From an uncultured Methanoregula sp. (GTDB lineage: Archaea > Halobacteriota > Methanomicrobia > Methanomicrobiales > Methanospirillaceae): 64,000 nt of DNA. The DNA is taken from positions 2,227,419-2,291,418 of the forward strand of contig NZ_OY781872.1 of the NCBI RefSeq assembly GCF_963677065.1, in the 5' to 3' direction. Under the pieces are notes generated by a model, which did no database searches, was not told the origin of the DNA, and worked only from the letters and a program-made list of their open reading frames with translations. A program made the translations under genes and the position numbers. Positions 26,804 to 36,358 of this stretch are shown here, in pieces; the first letter of the stretch is position 1, and each line of letters starts with the position of its first letter.

Positions 26804-27941
26804 TTAGATGTTTCCATCGAAGAAATATTTTCTCAAACGTATATTCTTTTTCTACGAATAGCCTCCCCGCTTCAGAAATTTGTTCTAATTTATTAGAATC
26901 TAATGCTCTAATTACATTTTCTGAAATACAATCCGGCGAATTATTTTTCATAATAAACCCCGTTTCATTATCATAAAGAACTTCAGGTATCGCTCCAACG
27001 GGTGTTGCAAGGACTGGCGTTCCACATGCCATCGCTTCCAACATAATGTTTGGTAGGCCTTCGGTGTATGAAGGTAAGATAAGAAGTCTTAGTTGTTTTA
27101 ATTTTTTTGGCAGGTCATCATGGGGGATCCAGTCTGCAAGGTCGACGTGATCTAACATTTTTGTTTCCACTATTTTTTCTTCTATTGCCTTTTTTAATTG
27201 CCCGTCACCTCCAATAAAAAAGTGAAGATTATTTTGATTACAAAGAATATCCGGCAGGGCAGAAACGAAATGTTGGATACCTTTTTCGGGGCTTAGGCGA
27301 CCGACATAACCAATTAAATTAGGGCGACTGGACAATGGAGTGTCAAAAGTAAATTTATTAAAATCGATAAAATGCCGAGGGGCAATTAGAATTTTGTGGT
27401 GATATGATTCGAAATGCCAATCAGAAATAAGACATTTTGAATATAATATAATCTTATTGCATAATATGCAATCAATTGTCGTTAGTATTCTAATAAATGC
27501 TACGGATTTGTCATGGTATTGAGCATGAGTTGATGAACCCGAAAAAAGCAATATACCTTTTTTTCTAAATAATTTTATAATAATCATAGGAAGAACCAAT
27601 TCTTGTCCTCCTAAAAAAAAGATCCAAAAATCGTATTTTCTAATATTTTTCATTAAAACAAAGGACATCCTAATCTGAAGTAAAAAAAATTTTACAATTC
27701 TTAACATTATTTTTTTTTCACTATTATGATTTATACCCACTAAGCAAAGTCTCGGATCATTTTTAAAATGCGCATAGCCAGCATTCCCCGTTATAAGAAA
27801 TAAAGAATTAGATAGAGGTGATAAAATATCTATGAGATTTGACAACGGTGTAATACTCGCAAGTGCTATTGGTGGGGTTATGATTCCGATTTTTATTTTA
27901 TTATCCTTATGCAGCATCATGTTATTCCGTCCATATGACAC
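26790..27941 (-). CDS. GT4 glycosyltransferase
   Basis: A 383-residue GT-B enzyme, mostly AT-rich codons. C-terminal domain: LIGYVGRLSPEKGIQHFV, FIGGDGQLKKAIEE, and the donor-binding E-x7-E in YTEGLPNIMLEAMACGTPV followed by GAIPEVLYDNETGF. The N-terminal acceptor domain begins KIKIGIITPPIALASITP. Possible starts are 27941 or ATG 27920 (MLHKDNKIKIG). The gene immediately upstream on this strand is a decayed transposase, so its promoter probably lies in that 970-bp gap. Confidence 0.85.
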   Translation of the reverse strand: MSYGRNNMMLHKDNKIKIGIITPPIALASITPLSNLIDILSPLSNSLFLITGNAGYAHFKNDPRLCLVGINHNSEKKIMLRIVKFFLLQIRMSFVLMKNIRKYDFWIFFLGGQELVLPMIIIKLFRKKGILLFSGSSTHAQYHDKSVAFIRILTTIDCILCNKIILYSKCLISDWHFESYHHKILIAPRHFIDFNKFTFDTPLSSRPNLIGYVGRLSPEKGIQHFVSALPDILCNQNNLHFFIGGDGQLKKAIEEKIVETKMLDHVDLADWIPHDDLPKKLKQLRLLILPSYTEGLPNIMLEAMACGTPVLATPVGAIPEVLYDNETGFIMKNNSPDCISENVIRALDSNKLEQISEAGRLFVEKEYTFEKIFLRWKHLIDKI

Positions 27942-28907
27942 GCCTTCCGTGAGTTATAATCAAAAACAGCAACATAAATTGAAATTAAGATCATATAAAT
28001 TATTGTAATATGTTTTTAAACCGAATTTTAATTTTGGAATATTACCAAAAAAGATTCAAAAAACCTCTTTGTGACCAGAAATTCTTAATCTATATACGAT
28101 CAAGAACGGGTTTCAGTACTTCACAAAATTTTCCTCCACTAATATTAAATTTTCAACAATTCTTACCAACCTTCGATCAACGCAGATCATGAAGAACAGA
28201 AATAGCCGAGCCAAATTTGAGCTTTTTGGGAGCCCGTCTCTGACAAAAATCCGAAGAGATCAAACCGGAACAAATCCCGGGGATTGTTCTTAGTATGAGT
28301 ATTTGAGACAAAGAACCATTGAAGAACCACCCCTTTCTTGACAAGGAGTGAGATGATCATCATCAGGTACCAGAGCATAGTATTCCTGGAAGAGGTTTTA
28401 GCTTTCACGATGTTTCGGATCCGATATCAAGATTCAATAGCGAACCGGCTCTTGCAGAATTAGTAGACCCTTCAAAGGGGACGGTCAATCTTAAAATTGA
28501 CGTACAATTAATTCACATTCCTGAATTACTTGTTCCTTCCCTTAAGGTACTAAATATGAATTGCATGAGTAAGATCAAGAGATCTGGACGTTCCCCTAAT
28601 GGCGTACTGGGCAAATTGCGAATGGCTCTCCCACAGAATTTTCTTGATGTTCCTCACCATGTTTCTCTCTTGAACAATATATGGGAGATTTTGTTCTTGG
28701 AAAAACGAGAATACCTTGTGTGAGTAAAACCTCAAAAAGATAGATTACCTTATATTTATTTATGTGTCGTTGATGATTTGTGTAATACGACCGACCGCTT
28801 TGGTCCAGATCTCCATTCATTGTAGTTTTCTCCCGCAAGCATCTGATTGATGCTCTTGAAAGCGGATATAAAATATGTCACTATTTTAGGACAACCATGC
28901 AGGAACG
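27942..28907. other. Gap with decayed insertion sequence
   Basis: Nearly 1 kb without an intact gene between two minus-strand glycosyltransferases. It contains the transposase remnant listed separately; the rest (27942-28186, 28740-28907) is AT-rich with nothing recognisable. No terminal inverted repeats were identified by eye. Confidence 0.7.
28187..28738 (-). pseudogene. Decayed transposase remnant (DDE, IS4/ISH3-like)
   Basis: On the minus strand, the frame upstream of 28408 reads KSRFAIES, stop (TGA at 28427-28429), YRIRN, then IVKAKTSSRNTMLWYLMM and DLFRFDLF. The F-x-IE-x2-YR and TSSRN-x-M patterns match the C-terminal catalytic region (Glu of the DDE triad) of archaeal IS4/ISH3-type transposases, with the expected Ser replaced by a stop and another stop upstream. 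A second fragment, 28550-28735, with FYSHKVFSFFQEQNLPYIV and RNIKKILWE, resembles the middle region of the same proteins. The element is clearly inactive. It probably marks past rearrangement in the glycan locus. Confidence 0.6.
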
Positions 28908-30104
28908 CTACACATAAGAATTATCCTTTTTAGACCTGCGGATTATTTCTTGATATTTTCTTTCAAAAATTTCTGCAACTTGTTGCCAAGCCAATTTTGA
29001 ACGAATAAATTTTTGACCATTTATAATCATTTTTTCTGATGTATCGTCATTATTAATTAACAAAAGTATTTTGCTTTTTAATCCTTCTACATCTCCATAT
29101 TTTATGAGAAATCCGCATTCTGCTTCTTTGATTAATTCACCACATCCACAATCATCTGTCACTATTACTGGCGTTCCACACATTATTGCTTCGAACGGTA
29201 CTAGCCCAAATATCTCAAGAATTCCAGGATAAACTAATATATCAGCATCAATCAACGCCTGATATTTCTGAGTTTCATCAAGTGGTCCCACGTAAATTAC
29301 ACGATCTTCAATACCTAACTCCCTTATTTGTTTGAAAAGAAGATCACGATAGCCATCATCATGGCCTGCAATAACTAGTTTGACCCTGTCTGTCCTATGC
29401 AATAATGAAAAACTATTAATGAGAAAATCAATCCCTTTTCTTTTGTGTAATCTCCCTAAATAAAGGATTATTTTTTCATTATTTTGTAAACCGATTTTTT
29501 TTCGAAAAAGTCCATATTCTGGAAGAATTAAGTAATCGGATAAATTTATTCCATTTGGAATGATTTCGATTTTATTTGATGGTATTCCCATTTGGAGATA
29601 TTGTTTTTTTTCTGTTTTGGTAACTGCAATTAAACATGATGCATTTTTAAAAATACAATCTCCCCAAAAAAAATCATATATTTTTTTAAATTTTACTTTT
29701 CCATAATATGGAATATCTCCATGAACCTGAATTATATAGGGAATGTTAAAAAAACGTGCATAGAAATATAATATAATGCTCTGAAAAGAACGTCCCCCAT
29801 GTAAATGAATAAGATCACAGTCGATATGATTTAGCTGAAAAATCAATCCAATTGGAAGTGATAGATTATATTTTTGGGTCAAATAATTGCTTATATTTTT
29901 AAAATAAAATGTATTGACCCCTTCAATTTTTTGAGGTAAGGATAACCTTTTTATCCTGTTTTTTTTATCCAAAGTATCTGTTGTTAATACCGTGATTGAA
30001 TGTCCACGTATGACCAATTGTTTTGATAATTCATATACAATTCTTGTTATCCCTCCATATCCCCATGCAGGATAAAAATATGGATATGATTGAAGGATTT
30101 TCAT
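28908..30104 (-). CDS. GT4 glycosyltransferase
   Basis: A 398-residue GT-B enzyme. The N-terminus has SYPYFYPAWGYGGITRIVYE, the acceptor-side glycine loop; later come DLIHLHGGRSFQ, ILYLGRLHKRKGIDFL, VIAGHDDGYRDLL and the C-terminal LEIFGLVPFEAIMCGTPVIV, where E-x7-E binds the donor nucleotide. It abuts the methyltransferase gene upstream (shared base at 30104). Donor unknown. Confidence 0.85.
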   Translation of the reverse strand: MKILQSYPYFYPAWGYGGITRIVYELSKQLVIRGHSITVLTTDTLDKKNRIKRLSLPQKIEGVNTFYFKNISNYLTQKYNLSLPIGLIFQLNHIDCDLIHLHGGRSFQSIILYFYARFFNIPYIIQVHGDIPYYGKVKFKKIYDFFWGDCIFKNASCLIAVTKTEKKQYLQMGIPSNKIEIIPNGINLSDYLILPEYGLFRKKIGLQNNEKIILYLGRLHKRKGIDFLINSFSLLHRTDRVKLVIAGHDDGYRDLLFKQIRELGIEDRVIYVGPLDETQKYQALIDADILVYPGILEIFGLVPFEAIMCGTPVIVTDDCGCGELIKEAECGFLIKYGDVEGLKSKILLLINNDDTSEKMIINGQKFIRSKLAWQQVAEIFERKYQEIIRRSKKDNSYV

Positions 30105-30841
30105 TATCCATCACTTTTTTTTATCGCTTTTATGAAGAGACTTGCTGAAAGATATTTTAATGGAGAATCTCTTGAGAATTTATCAATATTTTTCAGTACG
30201 GCAAAAAAAGGCTCAGGGGTATTAGCCGGAATATAGAAATGTCCCCGGATTTCAGAAATTTCGAGGCCCGCATTTGAAAAAGCGTTTTTAATTTCATTCA
30301 ATGAAAAAGAATGACTATACACATCTTTTCCTATCGCCTTATGTGTGATATTTACAACGGCACCTAATGGAAGATATAATCCAAATAAATATGGAAAATC
30401 CATAATGACAAATCCATTTGGCTTTAATATTCTGGAAATTTCCTTGATCACTGCATCATATTCTTTGATAAGTTGAATAGCTGTAACACAAATGCATCCG
30501 TCTAATGAGTTACCTTTAATCATAATATTTTGAGCGGTCCCCTGCACCAGGCATATGACCCCTGGAAAATCGTCTGTTCGTGATTTAATCTCTGTTTTTT
30601 TTAACATTTCTCGAGAAAAATCTACGCTAATTACCTCCCCTCCAGCATTAGCAATCTCCATTGAAAATCTTCCCGTCCCGCAGCACAAATCTAAAATTTT
30701 CTTATTTTTCCATGAATCTGTTGCATTTAGAATTATCTCTTTATGAACTCCATCACAATACTTACCTGCAATTGTTGTAAACCGTACGTTTTCATAAATT
30801 TGAGAGTCTTTATCATAAAATTTTTTTACATCACTATTCAT
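30104..30841 (-). CDS. Class I SAM-dependent methyltransferase
   Basis: A 245-residue Rossmann methyltransferase. Motif I is LDLCCGTGRFSMEIA, followed by VISVDFSREML (acidic residue contacting the ribose of SAM), IKGNSLDGCICVTAIQLI and the post-motif region ILKPNGFVIMDFPYLFG. Start at ATG 30841: GGGAG lies eight bases upstream; a longer frame to 30865 exists. It overlaps the GT4 gene upstream by 8 bp. In this setting it probably methylates a sugar hydroxyl or carboxyl of the glycan; a small-molecule role cannot be excluded. Confidence 0.8.
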   Translation of the reverse strand: MNSDVKKFYDKDSQIYENVRFTTIAGKYCDGVHKEIILNATDSWKNKKILDLCCGTGRFSMEIANAGGEVISVDFSREMLKKTEIKSRTDDFPGVICLVQGTAQNIMIKGNSLDGCICVTAIQLIKEYDAVIKEISRILKPNGFVIMDFPYLFGLYLPLGAVVNITHKAIGKDVYSHSFSLNEIKNAFSNAGLEISEIRGHFYIPANTPEPFFAVLKNIDKFSRDSPLKYLSASLFIKAIKKSDG

Positions 30842-32024
30842 ATCGTGTCTCCCGGTATGTCTCATATGTTTTTTTACTGATAAAATCTTCAGAAAATTTT
30901 TCCTTTACGAAAATAGTTGCATTCTTACGAATCTGATTACAAATATCAGGATGATTAATTAATTCAATAATATGATTGGCAAGATCACATTTATCATATT
31001 TAGTTAGTATGCCAGTATTTTGATCATCGATGATTTCGGGGATCCCACCAACGTTAGTGGTAATTACAGGAATCCCTACAGCCATTGCTTCGAGAATTGT
31101 GAGGGGGTAATCTGCAACATCATAAGTATCTTCGAAGGGTGCAACAACAATATCGCACGCATTCATGATTTCCGGAACATTTTTTATCAAGCCCAATTCT
31201 ATTATATGATTTTTTAATTTGTATTTATCAATCTTGTCGATTATTTCTTTTTTTCGTTTATTCGTTCCGGTATGAGTCAGTTCGATTCCTGATACAAATT
31301 TAAAATTAACATTTTGCAGTTTTAAGATATTTAATGAATCTAAGATTAAATCGATACCTTTAGTTTTTGTTAAATTTCCAAGATATAAAATTAGGAAGTC
31401 TGTATCTTTAAGAAGCAATTCTGTTCTAACGAGATTTCTTGTTTCATTCGGTTTAAACGTTGTAAAATCAATAACTGGGGGTACTATTCTAATTTTTTCT
31501 TGGGGGACACCTATAGAAATTAAAGATGACTTGACATTCTCGGAAATTGCAATGAATATCTTAATATTACTCAACAAGTATTTGTAAACCCAATTGAATT
31601 TATCTTTTGGATTGACCGGACAATACATAGTATGCACTGTCGGAACTCTTGACACAATACCCGCAAAATTTGTTACAATGGCTAATGCTGGATGTCCTGA
31701 ATGCCCATGAATAATATCAATTTCTTTTTTTTCTTTCAGTTTTGAAATCAGGATAACAACCTTAAAAAAATATTCAAAAAAATATTTCACACTCGCATAT
31801 TTCCCCCCTATCAATACCATATGTGTTTCAGCGAAAGGAAAGGAAAAGTTATCTGTGGATATGTGACTTTCACGATATTTTCGATCATTGGTAATTATAA
31901 TCGAATTCACTCTGGGATTGATCAATTTAACAAGTCGTATAATACTATTTGGAATACCCCCAGCAATGACATTTTCTTTAGAGGGACCCATTTCTACACC
32001 ATGCATGCATACAATTATTGACAT
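30834..32024 (-). CDS. GT4 glycosyltransferase
   Basis: A 396-residue GT-B enzyme. N-terminal AGGIPNSIIRLVKLIN, then DIIHGHSGHPALAIV; C-terminal ILYLGNLTKTKGIDLIL and DVADYPLTILEAMAVGIPVI, with the second Glu of the E-x7-E region conserved, then NVGGIPEIIDDQNTGIL. The first Glu position appears shifted (FEDTYDVADYP), a small oddity. It overlaps the frameshifted GT gene upstream by 10 bp, showing that the reading frames were once coupled. Confidence 0.85.
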   Translation of the reverse strand: MSIIVCMHGVEMGPSKENVIAGGIPNSIIRLVKLINPRVNSIIITNDRKYRESHISTDNFSFPFAETHMVLIGGKYASVKYFFEYFFKVVILISKLKEKKEIDIIHGHSGHPALAIVTNFAGIVSRVPTVHTMYCPVNPKDKFNWVYKYLLSNIKIFIAISENVKSSLISIGVPQEKIRIVPPVIDFTTFKPNETRNLVRTELLLKDTDFLILYLGNLTKTKGIDLILDSLNILKLQNVNFKFVSGIELTHTGTNKRKKEIIDKIDKYKLKNHIIELGLIKNVPEIMNACDIVVAPFEDTYDVADYPLTILEAMAVGIPVITTNVGGIPEIIDDQNTGILTKYDKCDLANHIIELINHPDICNQIRKNATIFVKEKFSEDFISKKTYETYRETRYE

Positions 32025-33207
32025 ATCAATCCCTCCAGAGTTTTTTCAAAATTCGTAGTTATATCATCCCAGCGATTATGTTCAACGAATTTTTTCGCTT
32101 CATTGCCAACGGACGAAATTTCACTGGAATTAATAATCCTCAGTACTTCAGCCATTACCCTGTCGGATGAATCTACATATAACAAACCATGTTTTTCTCC
32201 AAATTCCGTCATGACCCCATATAGTTTCGTTGCCACAATAGGTTTCCCCATTGCCATATATTCATACATTTTAATCGGGACAATATCATGCATAATCTCG
32301 TTGTCATGAGCCGGCAGGAGGCAGATATCTGCTGCAGCGATGAATTCGGGGACTTTGTTGAAGGGTTGTTTTCCTGCAAGGATCATTCGGTCTTCAAGAT
32401 GAAGTTCCTCACGTAATTTTTTCAGATCTTCATAAGCATCGCCATCGCCGACAATCAGCAGCTTGATCTTCGGGTACTTCTCTTTTATCATTGCAAGGTC
32501 CCGGGTCACTTCCTGCAATCCGGAAAAATGGTACAGCCAGCCCATGAAGAAAAGGACGGTATCGTCTTTGCCGATACCGTATTGACGCCGGATCTCATCA
32601 CCGCTTACTTTTCCGGGTCATATTTCTCCAGGTCGATTCCCGCGCGGATGACATCGGTTTTTTCTCGGGGAGCTCCCATCCGTATGGTGTATTCCCGCAG
32701 CCCCTCGTTGATCGAGAGCACTAAATCGGAATGCCGGATGTTCCAGCTTTCAATGTATTTGCCGATGGGTTGCAAAAATTTCTGCGGAATAAGCCGATAA
32801 TCGATATCGATTGAATAAAACAACGTAGGTATATGATGTCGTCTTGCAGCCCGGAATGCCAGCCACGTGGTGAGGATGTCGTTACCCATCATGATATCTG
32901 GTTTAAACTCAAGGATCTGGCGATCGATTTCTCGTGAGTATGTGAAAAGCATTGAAACGTAATCAAGGACCGGAATTTTTAACAACCGGGGCCGTATAAC
33001 TGGAATTTTTACATCTGGAAATATCCGGGAGATCTGGAATACTTCACGCTTGGAAAGCAGTTCTTTTTTTCCTTCAATCTGCCAGAGAATTTCATAATCA
33101 ATTACCCGTACTTCATGTCCCCGCTGTACCATCCGTTCGGCAATATGCACCTGCTGGTACGGGTTGCGCCGAATCCAGTCTGTATCCTGGACAATAAGTA
33201 TTTTCAT
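32015..33207 (-). pseudogene. GT4 glycosyltransferase broken by a single frameshift
   Basis: Two frames make one protein. The first (33207-32605) is the N-terminal domain, starting MKILIVQDTDWIRRNPYQQ and ending GIDLEKYDPEK, stop. The second (to 32015) holds the donor domain: LLIVGDGDAYEDLKKL, DNEIMHDIVPIKMYEYMAMG. Reading the second frame upstream from its first ATG gives VSGDEIRRQYGIG and DDTVLFFMGWLYHFSG, which continues DPEK directly. The break falls in a run of four A (TTTT at 32609-32612 on the plus strand); one more A restores a full enzyme of about 397 residues. This could be a true mutation, a phase-variable tract, slippage during expression, or a sequencing error. Codons are GC-richer than in the neighbours downstream. 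Confidence 0.85.
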
Positions 33208-33269
33208 GGGGAGGTCTCCCGGAATCCTGCGTGAAAATGCCTATGTGTCATAGCACTGGCCCCCATGTC

Positions 33270-35336
33270 CTACTCCCCCGGAATAGTATAGAGTTTCTTT
33301 GCATTGTTAATGACATCGATGGCGTGGTTGACGTCGATATCAATCGCTTCAGCATACCACTCGATCGCATCGAAACGCGGTTGGTTCTCTTCCCGGATCA
33401 ATTCGAGTGCCTCCGTGCGGGTAATTTTTCCTTCCCTTACCTGGTAACTTCGGAAATTATCAAATTCGGTGAACCCGGCCATGGTCAGGTAAATGTAATT
33501 GTAAAATGCTGCAGTCCCGTCATCTGTTCTCCATGTAGCGTTGGTGTCTTCTGCAAGTTCCCAGTCAAACCGTTCGCGAATCGAGGAAATGATCTGCTTC
33601 TCGTCCCATTCGATGTAATGGTAGAGATAGAGGTAATCATCCTTGAGAAGGTACGTGCAGTAGTAGGCAAAGAATGTGTCAAAGATAGAGCTATTGATGT
33701 ACGATGGATTGGTGATATACTGCCTGGCGAAGTACAAGAGCATCTTGAGTTTATGCATATATGAAATTCCGGTCAGGCAGTTCATGACTGTGTTGACGCC
33801 ATGATCCACGTTGCAGAATCCATATTTGAAGGGAGTTTCTTCTATCTCGTGACCCCCACAGAAAACAAATAATTTCACACCTGTCTGCTGGCGGATTTTA
33901 TGGAAATAATAATAAAATTCCTTGTCGCCGGCCATGAGGAGCGGGACCATACCCAGATCCGGCTTTTTCAGCCAGGCTGTCAGGTTTTTACGGATATATC
34001 CGCGTTTCCTCTTGATATCCGCGGATACAATGATCTGTTCGAGGCCGAGCCTGCTCACAACCCGCGCCTGGTTTCTCCGTGCAAGATCATTGACCATTGC
34101 CCAGTCATAGGTAAATGCAATTGGGTGGAGGTTGAGGGTATTCTTGATGTAATCAATGCCGTAAGTACTGTCCCGTCCGCCACTGAAACCAACGATGCAA
34201 TCTGGCTCCCCGTTTTTGCTTTGATATTGTGAAACAAAATTCTGTAATGCGTTTTCACCTTTCAAGGGTGTTTTCCGTATTTCAAAATTACGACAATAAT
34301 TGCAGATTCCTTCATCATCAAAGCTGATATAGGGCATCGTCTCCGGAAGTACGCATCGTGTACACCTACGAATGGGGATCTCTTCGTTAACGATCCGTGC
34401 CCAGTTACTGAGCATACTCTGCCGGTTCTTTTCGGAAATCTGGTACCGCTCTTTTGGAATTGGAGGCAATGATTTCTGGGGCTCGGAAATATCGTGGATT
34501 GGTATTAGTTTATCAAGAGTCCCGGTTGTAAACTCATCCGCAGTGAAGTCGGATTGAAGATTCGCTTTTCGGATTTCCAAGGATTCAAGTGTTACTAGGC
34601 AGCATTCCCCAGCCCTGATCTGGGTGATTGAATCCGGTGAACAACTCCCGTGTCCCGGGCCAGCCCGGATTAATTCATCCAGAATATGTTTTTCCGAAGC
34701 AAAAACCAGCATATCGTTCCTTGTGTTCTGGCACATATAGAGAGAGCCGGTATTGGTTGCAAGCAGGAGTGTGTTGGTATCCTCAAAGAGCACCGCAACT
34801 GATGCGGAACCGTCTATTGTCCGGAACGTCGATTGTGTTGCCTCGATCAGGTTCTGTCCCTGGTGCCGGAACATCTGAAGCAGGCTGAATATGACTTCAG
34901 TGTCAACATCATAGATCTTTGACAATGCCGGGTATTGTCTCCAGATTTTTTCTTCATTGACAATCACCCCGTTGTGGATGCCGACAGATCCGTCCTTAAT
35001 TACCGGCTGGTTGTTGGTGTTCAGTTCGCTTTTTCCGCTAGTAACAAGGCGCGAATGTCCAAGTACCGTAAATGGTTTTGGGGGTTTGCTATTGACAACC
35101 CGATCCTGTTCCGGAAAATCCGAAAAAAGGCTGGAATAGACTGTCTTTTTTATCAGCTTTGTGGCGGGAGATGGATCTTTTACTACACTTATCTGTGAGC
35201 CGGCTCGTACTACGATTCCTGAAGCTTCTTTCCCTCTCGATTCTGATAACCGGAATAATGTATTGATATATTGTTTGATCGTGGGTAAGGGAAGGTCTGA
35301 ATTCTGTGCAACTGCAATGCCAAATATTCCGCACAT
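33270..35336 (-). CDS. Fusion: class II glutaminase + N-acetyl sugar amidotransferase (WbpG-like)
   Basis: A 688-residue two-domain enzyme. Residues 1-250 are a class II glutamine amidotransferase: the Cys2 nucleophile in MCGIFGIAV, then GHSRLVTSG and GIHNGVIVNEE. Residues 320-650 are an ATP-pyrophosphatase of the WbpG/PseA type: CTRC (325-328) and CNYC (345-348) as a zinc site, and the PP-loop GFSGGRDSTYG (about 383-393). WbpG converts an N-acetyl group of a nucleotide sugar to an acetamidino group with ammonia that normally comes from separate HisH/HisF-like subunits. Here the ammonia source is built in. It lies 60 bp from the GT gene downstream. Function inferred from domains and neighbours. 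Confidence 0.85.
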   Translation of the reverse strand: MCGIFGIAVAQNSDLPLPTIKQYINTLFRLSESRGKEASGIVVRAGSQISVVKDPSPATKLIKKTVYSSLFSDFPEQDRVVNSKPPKPFTVLGHSRLVTSGKSELNTNNQPVIKDGSVGIHNGVIVNEEKIWRQYPALSKIYDVDTEVIFSLLQMFRHQGQNLIEATQSTFRTIDGSASVAVLFEDTNTLLLATNTGSLYMCQNTRNDMLVFASEKHILDELIRAGPGHGSCSPDSITQIRAGECCLVTLESLEIRKANLQSDFTADEFTTGTLDKLIPIHDISEPQKSLPPIPKERYQISEKNRQSMLSNWARIVNEEIPIRRCTRCVLPETMPYISFDDEGICNYCRNFEIRKTPLKGENALQNFVSQYQSKNGEPDCIVGFSGGRDSTYGIDYIKNTLNLHPIAFTYDWAMVNDLARRNQARVVSRLGLEQIIVSADIKRKRGYIRKNLTAWLKKPDLGMVPLLMAGDKEFYYYFHKIRQQTGVKLFVFCGGHEIEETPFKYGFCNVDHGVNTVMNCLTGISYMHKLKMLLYFARQYITNPSYINSSIFDTFFAYYCTYLLKDDYLYLYHYIEWDEKQIISSIRERFDWELAEDTNATWRTDDGTAAFYNYIYLTMAGFTEFDNFRSYQVREGKITRTEALELIREENQPRFDAIEWYAEAIDIDVNHAIDVINNAKKLYTIPGE

Positions 35337-35351
35337 GTGATGAATCCGGTG

Positions 35352-36356
35352 TTATGAAAATTCCGCACTCTTCTCAATATTGTCCCAGTTCTCAACAAAC
35401 CACTTATGGGTTTCTTTTAACCCGTCCTCGAACTTCATTTGTGGCTTGTACCCGAGCTTCTTCTCAGCTTTCGTAATACAGGAAAGTAATCGGGTTTTGA
35501 CATCCCAGTCACGGCGTTCTTTGAATATAATCCCCGCTTTGTTCTTTGTGAGCTTGTTTACATTATTGGCCATGTCGATGACGCGCTGTTCCTTACTGGC
35601 ACCGAGATTGAATGCCTGGCCGATAGCTTCTTCCCGGATTCCCATGGCAAGGAGTCCCTGGACAATATCGCCCACATAGGTCCAGTCCCGCGTCTCGGTC
35701 CCTTCCCCGGTAATTGGCAGTGCCTGCCCTTTCATTGCCCAGTAGAAAAAGTTTGGAATAACATTACGATATTTGCCGGGGACCTCCCCGGGTCCGAATG
35801 AGTTGAAGAACCGGGCATTAGCAATCGGCATATTGTATAAATTGTGGAAGTAGTTGGTATACAACTCCCCAAGGAGTTTGGTTACCTGGTAGGGTGTGTG
35901 AAGATGAATGGATACATCGTGCTCTTCAAATGGCATCTTGGATTCAAGGCCATAGACCCCGCAACCGGATGATGAGTAGACAAATCTTTTCACACCAACG
36001 AGCTGGGCATACTGGAGCACTTTGAGGATACCAATCCCGTTGATCATCAGATCTTTTTCCGGATTGTCAACGGAATTCTGGTTTGCAAAATGTGCAGCAA
36101 GGTGGAAAACGTAATCCGGTCTCTCCTTGAATACCCGTTTCAGGATTGCATCGTCAAGAATATCCCCTTTTACAAACATGACATTGTCTGCCTTGGGGAC
36201 GTTCCATTCGTAAGAAGAGGAAAGATTATCGAGAATAATTACTTTCTTTACATCGAACGATGAGAGCGTGCGGCAGAGTGTTCCACCTATTGCACCTGCT
36301 CCCCCGGTCACAAGAATCGTGGATCCCTGGTAATCATCGGAATATTTGTCTGCCAT
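35352..36356 (-). CDS. NAD-dependent epimerase/dehydratase (extended SDR)
   Basis: A 334-residue SDR: ILVTGGAGAIGGTL (NAD), IILDNLSSSYEW, SSSGCGVYGLE and TPYQVTKLLGELY (Tyr/Lys), ARFFNSFGPGEVPG, and TETRDWTYVGDIVQGLL. The style is that of GalE or GDP-mannose/UDP-sugar epimerases. GGTGA stands six bases before ATG 36356, which is preferred over ATG 36362. It overlaps the upstream SDR by 4 bp or abuts it. The substrate cannot be inferred further. Confidence 0.8.
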   Translation of the reverse strand: MADKYSDDYQGSTILVTGGAGAIGGTLCRTLSSFDVKKVIILDNLSSSYEWNVPKADNVMFVKGDILDDAILKRVFKERPDYVFHLAAHFANQNSVDNPEKDLMINGIGILKVLQYAQLVGVKRFVYSSSGCGVYGLESKMPFEEHDVSIHLHTPYQVTKLLGELYTNYFHNLYNMPIANARFFNSFGPGEVPGKYRNVIPNFFYWAMKGQALPITGEGTETRDWTYVGDIVQGLLAMGIREEAIGQAFNLGASKEQRVIDMANNVNKLTKNKAGIIFKERRDWDVKTRLLSCITKAEKKLGYKPQMKFEDGLKETHKWFVENWDNIEKSAEFS

Positions 36357-36358
36357 CT

